9,691 bases of DNA from Tannerella sp. (GTDB lineage: Bacteria; Bacteroidota; Bacteroidia; Bacteroidales; Tannerellaceae). The first letter of the stretch is position 1. Each line of letters opens with the position of its first letter. Under the pieces are notes generated by a model. That model ran no database searches, was not told where the DNA came from, and worked only from the letters and a program-made list of their open reading frames with translations. Position numbers and translations under genes: made by a program. Shown here one piece after another: positions 1 through 5,725 of this stretch. The stretch spans positions 1 through 9,691 of the forward strand of contig JAITMT010000119.1 of NCBI GenBank assembly GCA_031277235.1, in the 5' to 3' direction.

Positions 1-372
1 ATGAAAAAGGAATGGTTTTTCTTTCCTTTCAATCTGATTTTCAAGAGTATGGGAGGCATTCCAATAGACCGTAGCAAGTCGTCGTCCGTGACGGAACAGA
101 TAGCGGAAGAATTTGCGAAACACGACGTTTTTCACGTGGCAATCGCTCCGGAAGGCACTCGCAAACAGGTAAATAACTGGAAAAAAGGCTTTTACTACAT
201 TGCGCTGAAGGCGTGTGTACCGATTCAGGTGGCGTATATTGACTATGGAAAGAAGGAAATGGGCATTTTGGCGGCGGTTATGCCGACAGGAAATACAGAT
301 GAAGAAATTGCCGCCATTCGCGCTATGTATGAAGGAATTAAAGGGTATCACAGGAAAAATTTTGTAGCATAA
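1..372 (+). CDS. PlsC-like 1-acylglycerol-3-phosphate acyltransferase family protein, C-terminal part
   Basis: This is the C-terminal 123 residues of a glycerophospholipid acyltransferase of the PlsC/LPLAT superfamily, which transfers an acyl chain to a lysophospholipid-type acceptor at the inner membrane. Visible motifs are GGIPIDR (residues 18-24, acceptor-binding block II), APEGTRK (49-55, block III) and VPIQVAYIDY (73-82, block IV). The catalytic block I (HxxxxD), expected some 25-30 residues before the first visible residue, is absent. The ATG at base 1 is therefore almost certainly an internal methionine and the gene begins outside the window. The spacing and the KKEW/EGTRK pattern resemble the short (about 180-200 aa) Bacteroidota members often annotated only as glycerol acyltransferase. 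The exact acceptor cannot be told from sequence. The stop lies 5 bp before the omega-amidase start, so the two genes are probably co-transcribed. Confidence 0.85.
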   Translation: MKKEWFFFPFNLIFKSMGGIPIDRSKSSSVTEQIAEEFAKHDVFHVAIAPEGTRKQVNNWKKGFYYIALKACVPIQVAYIDYGKKEMGILAAVMPTGNTDEEIAAIRAMYEGIKGYHRKNFVA

Positions 373-377
373 AAAAT

Positions 378-1163
378 ATGGAAAAGTTGCGAATAAGTTT
401 GGTACAGTCGGATATTGTTTGGGAAGATATTGCTGCAAATATCCGCCATGCAGGCGATTTACTGCAAAATTTGCGGGGAAAAACCGATGTGGCGATTTTG
501 CCGGAAATGTTCTCAACGGGGTTTACGCTGTTCCCTGAAAATTTAGCGGAAACCATTGATGATAAAACTATTACAGCGATTAAAAAATATGCAAGCGACT
601 TTGATTTTGCCATTGCGGGCAGTTTTATTGCCACGGAAAACGGACGGTTTTACAATCGGGCATTTTTCATAACTCCTTCAGGTGAAGCGTATTACTACGA
701 TAAACGGCATTTATTCAGTATTTCGGGCGAAGACCGGCATTTTTCAAAAGGGAATAATCGTCTGATTGTCACTTATAAAGGCTGGAAAATTTGCTTAATG
801 GTTTGTTACGATTTGCGTTTTCCCGTTTGGTGCAGAAACGTTGATAATGCGTATGATACGCTTGTTTTTGTGGCAAACTGGCCTCACTCGCGGAGGGCGG
901 CTTGGGAGGCGTTGCTGCGTGCGCGGGCGATAGAAAACTTGTGTTATGCAATAGGCGTAAACCGCACAGGTTCAGATGGTAACAATGTTCATTACACAGG
1001 CGGAACATTCGTTTTTTCACCCAAAGGCGAGTTGTTGCTGGATTTGGGAACGGAAGAAAAAACGGATACTTTTTCGTTGGATTGGGAAGAATTGGAGCGG
1101 ATTCGGACGAAGTTTCCGGCTTGGCGGGACGCGGACTTTTTTCAATTGACAATTGACAATTGA
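378..1163 (+). CDS. Nitrilase-superfamily amidohydrolase, YafV/omega-amidase-like
   Basis: This 261-residue cytoplasmic C-N hydrolase has the full nitrilase triad: Glu43 in LPEMFSTGF, Lys109 in DKRHLFS and Cys143 in CYDLRFPVW. The wording around these residues (PEMFSTGF, DKRHLF, CYDLRFPVWCRN) is that of the YafV/Nit2 omega-amidase group. These enzymes hydrolyse 2-oxoglutaramate or 2-oxosuccinamate to the 2-oxoacid and ammonia, repairing transamination by-products of glutamine and asparagine. The length is normal for the group. The ATG at 378 sits 5 bp after the acyltransferase stop and begins the expected MEKLRISLVQSDIVWED N-terminus, with no obvious Shine-Dalgarno site. The family's C-terminus normally ends shortly after the FPAWRDADFF stretch. 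Here the last six residues (QLTIDN) and the stop codon are written by a heptamer repeat. Substrate preference is inferred from family. Confidence 0.9.
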   Translation: MEKLRISLVQSDIVWEDIAANIRHAGDLLQNLRGKTDVAILPEMFSTGFTLFPENLAETIDDKTITAIKKYASDFDFAIAGSFIATENGRFYNRAFFITPSGEAYYYDKRHLFSISGEDRHFSKGNNRLIVTYKGWKICLMVCYDLRFPVWCRNVDNAYDTLVFVANWPHSRRAAWEALLRARAIENLCYAIGVNRTGSDGNNVHYTGGTFVFSPKGELLLDLGTEEKTDTFSLDWEELERIRTKFPAWRDADFFQLTIDN

Positions 1164-1177
1164 TAATTGACAATTGG
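1143..1177. repeat. Five-copy 7-bp tandem repeat (CAATTGA)
   Basis: Five consecutive heptamers are seen: CAATTGA three times, TAATTGA, then CAATTGG. The unit contains the palindrome CAATTG, so the array can pair with itself. The first three units are codons 256-261 plus the stop of the omega-amidase gene; the last two are downstream. Such heptamer arrays are a familiar intergenic feature of Bacteroidota and cyanobacterial genomes, and no function is known to me. Confidence 0.9.
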
Positions 1178-1178
1178 T

Positions 1179-1206
1179 GTTTAGAGTATAGAGTTTAGAG
1201 TGTAGT
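1179..1206. repeat. Second 7-bp tandem repeat (GTTTAGA type, four copies)
   Basis: Four degenerate heptamers follow one base after the first array: GTTTAGA, GTATAGA, GTTTAGA and GTGTAGT. The odd and even units also form a 14-bp unit repeated twice with 12 of 14 matches. The unit sequence is unrelated to CAATTGA but the period is the same, which suggests the same slippage or insertion process produced both arrays. Confidence 0.8.
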
Positions 1207-1235
1207 TATTGGAGTATGAGCGGAAACACGAAAAA

Positions 1236-1303
1236 GCCTCCCCTAACCCCTCCGAAGGAGGGGGACTCTCCCCTCTCTTGTGGAGAGGGGCAGGGGGTGA
1301 GGT
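1236..1303. repeat. GC-rich palindromic dispersed-repeat element with two nested hairpins
   Basis: In otherwise AT-rich sequence this block contains two strong hairpins inside an outer stem. Hairpin 1 pairs CCCCTCC (1247-1253) with GGAGGGG (1257-1263) across a GAA loop. Hairpin 2 pairs CCCCTCTC (1270-1277) with GAGAGGGG (1283-1290) across a 5-nt loop. CCTC (1237-1240) can pair with GAGG (1299-1302), and the adjoining C-run with the G-run at 1293-1297, closing a cloverleaf-like fold. It matches my recollection of REP/MITE-like intergenic repeats common in Bacteroidota. It is not followed by a T-run, so it is not a classical intrinsic terminator, although it could still protect the amidase mRNA 3' end or attenuate transcription into the M64 gene. 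Confidence 0.75.
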
Positions 1304-1305
1304 GC

Positions 1306-1332
1306 AATCTTCAAATCTTCAAATCTTCAAAT
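1306..1332. repeat. 8-bp tandem repeat (AATCTTCA, three copies plus partial)
   Basis: Three perfect AATCTTCA octamers (1306-1313, 1314-1321, 1322-1329) plus a partial fourth end 13 bp before the M64 start codon. The array therefore lies in the likely leader or promoter region of that gene, where copy-number changes could alter spacing. Any regulatory effect is speculative. Confidence 0.85.
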
Positions 1333-1345
1333 TAAATAATTTATT

Positions 1346-2617
1346 ATGAGAGTTTTAGTTTTTTTATTGGTATTTTTCAGTAGCGTTGTTCTCAAGGCAC
1401 AGGATGTTTATAATCAGTATTTTACGGATAAACAATTGCGAATTGATTTTGCATTGAGCGGAAACGTTGATTTTCAGGCGGCTGCGTTGATACAGTTGCG
1501 GGAAGAGCCTGTGTGGAGTGGTCCCCGGAAAAATTTGATTGATCCGTTTGAGTTTGGCGGATATATGCTGACCGCCAGCGATAAGGCGAGTGGAAAACGC
1601 ATCTATTCAAGGGGTTTCAATACGTTGTTTGAGGAATGGCGCGCTACCGAACAGGCGAAAACAGAGACGCAATCGTGGACAAACAGCGTCGTGATGCCGT
1701 TTCCGAAAGATACCGTCGAAATCAAATTGCTGGCGCGAAACAGGGACAGCGGCGCGTTCGATACGTTGATGCGACTTGATATTGACCCGAAAAGTATTTT
1801 TATAGACAGGGGGAAACTGGCTGATAATCAAATAGAAATCATACAGTCAAAGGGTAAGCCGCACGAGAAAGTGGATTTGGTTTTTGTGGCAGAAGGTTAT
1901 ACGGCGGCAGAAAAAGACAAGTTTATGGCTGATGCTAAGCGCTTTACAGATTCATTATTTGTCATTCCGCCGTTTGCCGGGCGTCGTGATGATTTCAATG
2001 TGACGGCTGTTTTTGTGGAATCGGCGGACAAGGGTACAGACCTTTCGGGAAAGGGAATTTTTCAACATACTGCCTTCAATTCAGGGTTTTACACATTTGC
2101 CACCGAGCGTTATCTGACGACTTCCGATATGAAATCCATTCGCGACGCCGTGTGGAATGTGCCTTGCGACGCGATTTTTATGCTGGTCAATTCATCCGTT
2201 TACGGCGGCGGCGGAATGTACAATTTTTATTCTATTGGAACCGCTGATAATGAACAAACTATCCATGTTTTTGTACACGAATTCGGACATAGTTTTGCGG
2301 GATTGGCGGACGAATATTTTTATGACGACGACATGAGCGATTTTTACAACCGGAAAGTGGAGCCTTGGGAACCGAATATCACGACGCTGGTTGATTTCAG
2401 CCGGAAATGGAAAAAGATGCTATCTCCAAAAACACCGATACCGACGCCGCTAAAAACCCCTTATGCCGCTAAATTGGGCGTGTTTGAAGGTGGCGGGTAC
2501 ACTTCAAAAGGCGTTTACCGTCCTTCCGACCATTGCATGATGCGGGATTACGCGCCGTTTTGCCCCGTCTGCAACAAAACCATTTTGCAAATGATTGATT
2601 TTTGGACGGATAAGTGA
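1346..2617 (+). CDS. Secreted M64 family (IgA peptidase-like) zinc metallopeptidase
   Basis: This 423-residue exported protein begins with a Sec signal peptide (MRVLVFLLVFFSSVVLKA, cleavage probably after Ala18). An N-terminal beta-rich domain (about 20-150) corresponds to Peptidase_M64_N and is followed by the catalytic M64 domain (about 165-420). HEFGH at 311-315 is the zinc site with catalytic Glu312, continued by LADEY (320-324). The C-terminal block with GVYRPSDHCMM (389-399) and FCPVC (405-409) is the usual family ending, and Cys397, Cys406 and Cys409 may form a disulfide. Length and domain order match Bacteroides M64 proteins. The family takes its name from a Clostridium IgA protease, but most Bacteroidota members have no proven substrate, so immunoglobulin cleavage should not be assumed. 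The start is chosen for the complete signal peptide; no Shine-Dalgarno site is visible in the AT-rich leader. Confidence 0.9.
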   Translation: MRVLVFLLVFFSSVVLKAQDVYNQYFTDKQLRIDFALSGNVDFQAAALIQLREEPVWSGPRKNLIDPFEFGGYMLTASDKASGKRIYSRGFNTLFEEWRATEQAKTETQSWTNSVVMPFPKDTVEIKLLARNRDSGAFDTLMRLDIDPKSIFIDRGKLADNQIEIIQSKGKPHEKVDLVFVAEGYTAAEKDKFMADAKRFTDSLFVIPPFAGRRDDFNVTAVFVESADKGTDLSGKGIFQHTAFNSGFYTFATERYLTTSDMKSIRDAVWNVPCDAIFMLVNSSVYGGGGMYNFYSIGTADNEQTIHVFVHEFGHSFAGLADEYFYDDDMSDFYNRKVEPWEPNITTLVDFSRKWKKMLSPKTPIPTPLKTPYAAKLGVFEGGGYTSKGVYRPSDHCMMRDYAPFCPVCNKTILQMIDFWTDK

Positions 2618-2618
2618 T

Positions 2619-3731
2619 TTATTCCAGTTGAAAAACGAAGAAAGGATCGTCATCGTTTGTTGAAGCGAGATAAATCTTTTTGTTTTCTTCATCAACCGTA
2701 AAATATCCCCATCTGTCCAATTTGAATTTGCGGACAGGATTTCCATTCCAATCGTACTGTTCTAAAAAGATATAGAATATTTGTTTATTGTTTTCATTCA
2801 TCACTTGGGGAGGAGTACGACCACTGTACAGAAAATACACAAAATCTTTTCCGGCTGAAACGCCCCAGTAATGGGTTACATTTTGGTCCATGCCGTCAGC
2901 TACACGTAACGTTCCTTCATCAAACTCTCCCCTTTCAAAATCAATGGTTTTGACCGTACGGGCTTCCATATCCATAAACTTAATGATTTTGAGGTATTTA
3001 TAAGCATAAACCATCCTGTCTTTCTGAGGATTGACGGCAAAATCACCGATATAATTTGCCCATGATTTTCGTTTCGGGTTCAATCCGAGATTATAAATTT
3101 CCCTCGTAACGATGGAATCCCCGACTTTTGTCGTCCGAAAAATACTTTTTCCCGTTTTGCTCGTTTCCACATACATAAAATCATCGGACGCTACGTTTAC
3201 AATCTGTTTGTCACTGGATTTCGATTGTGCCGCAGGTGACAAATTGAACGGAAAATAAGACATTTCCCCGGAAGCGTATAATTTATACAACTTTTGATTC
3301 GTCATCTCAAAAGCGTAACACAGGATAGTAGTGTCCGTAGTTGGAACAAGCGTAGGATACATAAATTCGTCGGGACCTTGTCCTTTAGTGCCTTTTGCAT
3401 GTTTTTCGAACATCAAAGATGGTAAATCAAAGATTATAAAGGGTTTATCTCCCCAATGACTGCCGTAAACCAGTTTATTATCTCTTACCAGCATTTGAGA
3501 ACCCTGCACTTTGAAAATGAAAGTATCTCCCTCAATATGTGTTCCTTTCAGTTCAATAATTTCGCCAAAAGGCTCTTTGTTTTTATAAAAAACATTCCCG
3601 CTGTCCAGGGGGGCAATGATTACCGTATCCTGAATGACCGCATCACCATTGCCGTTATCACTGTCTTTAACGGTTTGCTGTTTGCAACATACTAAAAACG
3701 GTAAAATACTGAGTGTTAATAATTTTTTCAT
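2619..3731 (-). CDS. BF3164-like 6-bladed beta-propeller lipoprotein
   Basis: This 370-residue protein starts with a lipoprotein-type signal (MKKLLTLSILPFLVCCKQQ), with Cys15 or Cys16 as the lipidated residue, then a low-complexity D/G/N linker to about residue 30. The rest is beta-rich with propeller-like repeats. The GQGPDEF motif (117-123) is the mark of the BF3164/TolB-like 6-bladed propeller family common in Bacteroidales, and the late YWGVSAGKDFVYFLYSG stretch and the DPFFVFQL ending also fit. Such proteins are thought to sit on the outer membrane or periplasmic face; their ligands are mostly unknown, so no specific function is assigned. The stop lies 1 bp from the convergent M64 stop. 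The 45 bp upstream of the start shows no confident TAnnTTTG box, so the promoter is unresolved and read-through from the toxin-antitoxin locus is possible. Confidence 0.8.
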   Translation of the reverse strand: MKKLLTLSILPFLVCCKQQTVKDSDNGNGDAVIQDTVIIAPLDSGNVFYKNKEPFGEIIELKGTHIEGDTFIFKVQGSQMLVRDNKLVYGSHWGDKPFIIFDLPSLMFEKHAKGTKGQGPDEFMYPTLVPTTDTTILCYAFEMTNQKLYKLYASGEMSYFPFNLSPAAQSKSSDKQIVNVASDDFMYVETSKTGKSIFRTTKVGDSIVTREIYNLGLNPKRKSWANYIGDFAVNPQKDRMVYAYKYLKIIKFMDMEARTVKTIDFERGEFDEGTLRVADGMDQNVTHYWGVSAGKDFVYFLYSGRTPPQVMNENNKQIFYIFLEQYDWNGNPVRKFKLDRWGYFTVDEENKKIYLASTNDDDPFFVFQLE

Positions 3732-3776
3732 GGTGAAAGTTTATTTTATAACTTACTTGCAGCAATTTATTGTTTG

Positions 3777-4137
3777 TTACAGTCTGTTCTTCAATTTTTT
3801 ATCGAAAGTAAAAACATTATAGCCTTTTATCTTTGAATAACCAATAAGCAGACAATCAACAAAATCCAGTTTAGAAAAAGCATAAATAGTAAGAGCATAC
3901 AGAATAACATTTTGATTTTCAAAAAGATATTCATCAATGTCAGCAATTGCTTCAATAGATTGTCGAATACTATCCCGTTCTATTCCATATACTTTGCTTA
4001 AAACATATACCATTTCTGCTACGACTTCAACAAACTAAACAGTCGCTTTGAGACAACTCATTCTCCACATCATCAGCCATACGCTGATTATCGCGCAGTA
4101 TGTAACGCAATAATGCGTTGGTGTCAAATATTGTCAT
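3777..4137 (-). pseudogene. PIN-domain (VapC-like) toxin, disrupted by a single-base frameshift
   Basis: Read from the ATG at 4137, the frame gives MTIFDTNALLRYILRDNQRM and continues to CLVC, then hits TGA at 4029-4027. In the next frame VEVVAEMVYVLSKVYGI continues without break to a TAA at 3779-3777. Removing one T from the TTT at 4034-4032 joins the halves as SDCLVVEVVAEMVYVL, giving a 119-residue PIN domain of near-normal length. The expected acidic metal-binding residues are present but split: Asp5 before the break, then Glu37/Glu41, Asp91/Asp94 (LDFVDCLL) and Asp112 (TFDKKL) after it. Intact PIN toxins of VapBC modules are Mg-dependent RNases. As written, neither fragment should be active: the long one (ATG at 4013) lacks the catalytic Asp5. 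The start overlaps the antitoxin end by 14 nt. A sequencing or assembly error is the main alternative to a true pseudogene. Confidence 0.85.
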
Positions 4138-4381
4138 ACTTTTCTTTTACATGATTTGCCCAAGCCTCCTTTTCCTTCTCCACAAGGGCGTTGTTTGCGT
4201 ATTTGTGCAACAAACCATTAGCCCGGTGTGCGGCTTCCCTGCGTAAAGTTTGTTTGTCGGCAGATTTTGAGATATCCATAATTTCCGCCTCAATATTCCA
4301 TGAATTTAATATTTCAAATACGGCATTTATTTGATACTGAGTAAGTTGTCCTTTTATAGCAAGATGTGTCATAATCATCAT
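4124..4381 (-). CDS. Antitoxin of a VapBC-like toxin-antitoxin pair
   Basis: This small 85-residue protein lies immediately before the PIN toxin gene and overlaps it by 14 nt, the classic antitoxin-first, translationally coupled arrangement. Its N-terminal half (THLAIKGQLTQYQINAVFEILNSW) could form the DNA-binding or dimerisation part. Its C-terminal half is charged and helical (KYANNALVEKEKEAWANHVKEKYDNI region), as expected of a flexible tail that wraps the toxin; similar KYAN..L...E..AW...V.EKY endings occur in antitoxins next to PIN toxins. The assignment rests mainly on context and this C-terminal pattern, not a firm family match. The frame extends to a TTG at 4390, but the ATG at 4381 is preferred because it lies a suitable distance from the -7 box at 4408-4401. 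The ATGs at 4378 and 4372 are also possible. Confidence 0.72.
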   Translation of the reverse strand: MMIMTHLAIKGQLTQYQINAVFEILNSWNIEAEIMDISKSADKQTLRREAAHRANGLLHKYANNALVEKEKEAWANHVKEKYDNI

Positions 4382-4400
4382 TTTTACCAATGAAACGTTG

Positions 4401-4408
4401 CAAAGATA
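4401..4408 (-). promoter_or_regulatory. Bacteroidota-type -7 promoter box for the toxin-antitoxin locus
   Basis: On the minus strand this reads TATCTTTG, a perfect match to the TAnnTTTG box used by the Bacteroidota primary sigma factor, followed by CA. It lies between the peptidase T stop and the antitoxin ATG, giving a leader of about 15 nt. No good -33 TTTG is visible. A short inverted repeat, TCATT (4378-4382) and AATGA (4389-4393), lies between the box and the start codon and could be an autoregulatory operator, but 5-bp arms are weak evidence. Confidence 0.55.
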
Positions 4409-4431
4409 AACATTCTTTTTGTAAAAAACAC

Positions 4432-5661
4432 TTAATTTTTCCGCATTTCGGCAACAGTCCTGATTATTTCGACGATTACGTCCTTGCTTTTTTCGAGGGA
4501 AGGGACGGGCAAAAACTCGTGGCGACCGTGAAAATTCAATCCGCCGGCGAAGATATTCGGACAGGGGAGTCCCATAAATGACAGTCGGGCGCCATCCGTA
4601 CCGCCGCGAATCGGTTTCACAATCGGTTTTACGCCAACGTTTTCCATCGCTTTGTGGGCAATTTCTATGATATGCTTTTGCGGTTCGACGATTTCGTACA
4701 TATTGTAATACTGGTCTTTAACGTCATAAATGACCGTTCCACCCTCTTTTTCAGCCACATTCTTTGATAAATCGCCCAGCCACTGCTTGGCATGAGCGAA
4801 TTTCTCCCTGTCAAATTGCCTGATAATTATGGAGATATGGGCTTCTTCGACCGTACCGCCGACAGAGGTTACGTGATAGAATCCTTCGCGTTTTTCGGTG
4901 TTTTCGGGTCTTGCATCTTTCGGAATGGATTTGATGATTTCGGCGGCTAAATGTATGGCATTGACCATTTTATCTTTGGCATAGCCGGGATGCACGTTTC
5001 TCCCCTTGACGGTGATTTTGGCAACGGCGGCATTGAAATTTTCGTATTCCAGTTCCCCGACCGCGCCGCCGTCCACCGTGTATGCCCAGTCGCAGCCGAA
5101 TTTCTTGACGTTGAATTTATCGGCGCCGCGACCGATTTCTTCGTCCGGCGTGAAACCGATTCGTACTGTTCCACGCTGAATATCAGGATGATCCATCAAA
5201 TATTTCATAGCCGATACAATTGCCGCAACACCGGCTTTGTCATCGGCTCCAAGCAGTGTATTTCCGTCGGTAACAATGAGTTCCTGTCCGACGTAATCGT
5301 TCAGTTCGGGAAATATCTCCGGCGACAAAACGATGTTTTTCTTTTTATTCAGCACAATATTACCGCCTTTGTACTTGACAATCTTGGGTTTCACATTTTT
5401 TCCGGACATATCGGGACTCGTATCCAAATGGGCAATAAAACCGATGGTCGGCAGGTTTTTATTACCGGAATTGCCCGGTAATGTAGCCATTATATAACCG
5501 TTTTTGTCCAAAGAAACGTTTTTCAAGCCGATATCTTTCAGTTGGCGGGTTAAAAATTCGGCAAAAACCCGCTGTCCGTCCGTGCTCGGGCAGGTTGTTG
5601 AAGACTCGTCGGACTGCGTGTCGAAAGTTACGTAGTGGAGGAATAAATTTTTTGCGTTCAT
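4432..5661 (-). CDS. pepT: Peptidase T (tripeptide aminopeptidase, M20B)
   Basis: This 409-residue cytoplasmic di-zinc aminopeptidase removes the N-terminal residue from tripeptides. It is full length for PepT (E. coli about 408). Metal and catalytic residues are all visible: His78 and Asp80 in HLDTSPD, Asp140 in GADDKAG, Glu174/Glu175 in TPDEEIGRG, Asp197 in TVDGG and His378 in NFHGRHE. The dimerisation (lid) domain lies between about 208 and 320 and contains the conserved KGRNVHPGYAKDKMVNA stretch. The GGTDGARLSFMGLPCPNIFAGG segment (353-374) is near-invariant in the family. The ATG at 5661 gives the normal N-terminus and follows a strong -7 box, so the gene is probably transcribed independently of the glycan operon upstream. 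It may help recycle peptides; no direct link to its neighbours is seen. Confidence 0.96.
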   Translation of the reverse strand: MNAKNLFLHYVTFDTQSDESSTTCPSTDGQRVFAEFLTRQLKDIGLKNVSLDKNGYIMATLPGNSGNKNLPTIGFIAHLDTSPDMSGKNVKPKIVKYKGGNIVLNKKKNIVLSPEIFPELNDYVGQELIVTDGNTLLGADDKAGVAAIVSAMKYLMDHPDIQRGTVRIGFTPDEEIGRGADKFNVKKFGCDWAYTVDGGAVGELEYENFNAAVAKITVKGRNVHPGYAKDKMVNAIHLAAEIIKSIPKDARPENTEKREGFYHVTSVGGTVEEAHISIIIRQFDREKFAHAKQWLGDLSKNVAEKEGGTVIYDVKDQYYNMYEIVEPQKHIIEIAHKAMENVGVKPIVKPIRGGTDGARLSFMGLPCPNIFAGGLNFHGRHEFLPVPSLEKSKDVIVEIIRTVAEMRKN

Positions 5662-5675
5662 TGTGATATTTTTTG

Positions 5676-5683
5676 CAAAGGTA
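5676..5683 (-). promoter_or_regulatory. Bacteroidota-type -7 promoter box for pepT
   Basis: On the minus strand this reads TACCTTTG, a perfect TAnnTTTG match followed by CA. It lies in the 64-bp gap between the last glycosyltransferase gene and the pepT ATG and implies a very short leader of roughly 10 nt. The -33 region is only a poor T-rich match (GTTTT about 18 bases upstream of the box). No terminator hairpin is visible between the glycosyltransferase stop and this box. Confidence 0.6.
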
Positions 5684-5725
5684 GTGAATTATTTCCAAGA
5701 TAAAACAGAATAGAAGAATTGAAAT

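Noticed and set aside
769..1173. A 134-codon open frame on the minus strand beginning inside the heptamer array (MSIINCQLSI)
   Set aside because: It is antisense to the well-supported omega-amidase, has no recognisable motif, and the N-terminus is simply the repeat translated backwards, a common artefact.
1236..1303. Intrinsic terminator for the amidase operon
   Set aside because: The hairpins are strong but no T-run follows on the plus strand; it fits a dispersed repeat better.
1143..1332. CRISPR-like array
   Set aside because: The units are 7-8 bp with no spacers between them, so these are simple tandem repeats.
4027..4035. Programmed +1 frameshift in the PIN toxin
   Set aside because: The codon before TGA is TGT, which would not re-pair well after a +1 slip, and no upstream stimulator is seen; a plain one-base indel is simpler.
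4378..4393. Operator for the antitoxin (TCATT / AATGA)
   Set aside because: Arms of 5 bp with a 6-nt gap are expected by chance in AT-rich sequence; mentioned only in the promoter entry.
4951..5481. A 176-codon plus-strand frame inside pepT
   Set aside because: It is a shadow of pepT, whose catalytic residues and full family length are secure; the antisense product has no motif.
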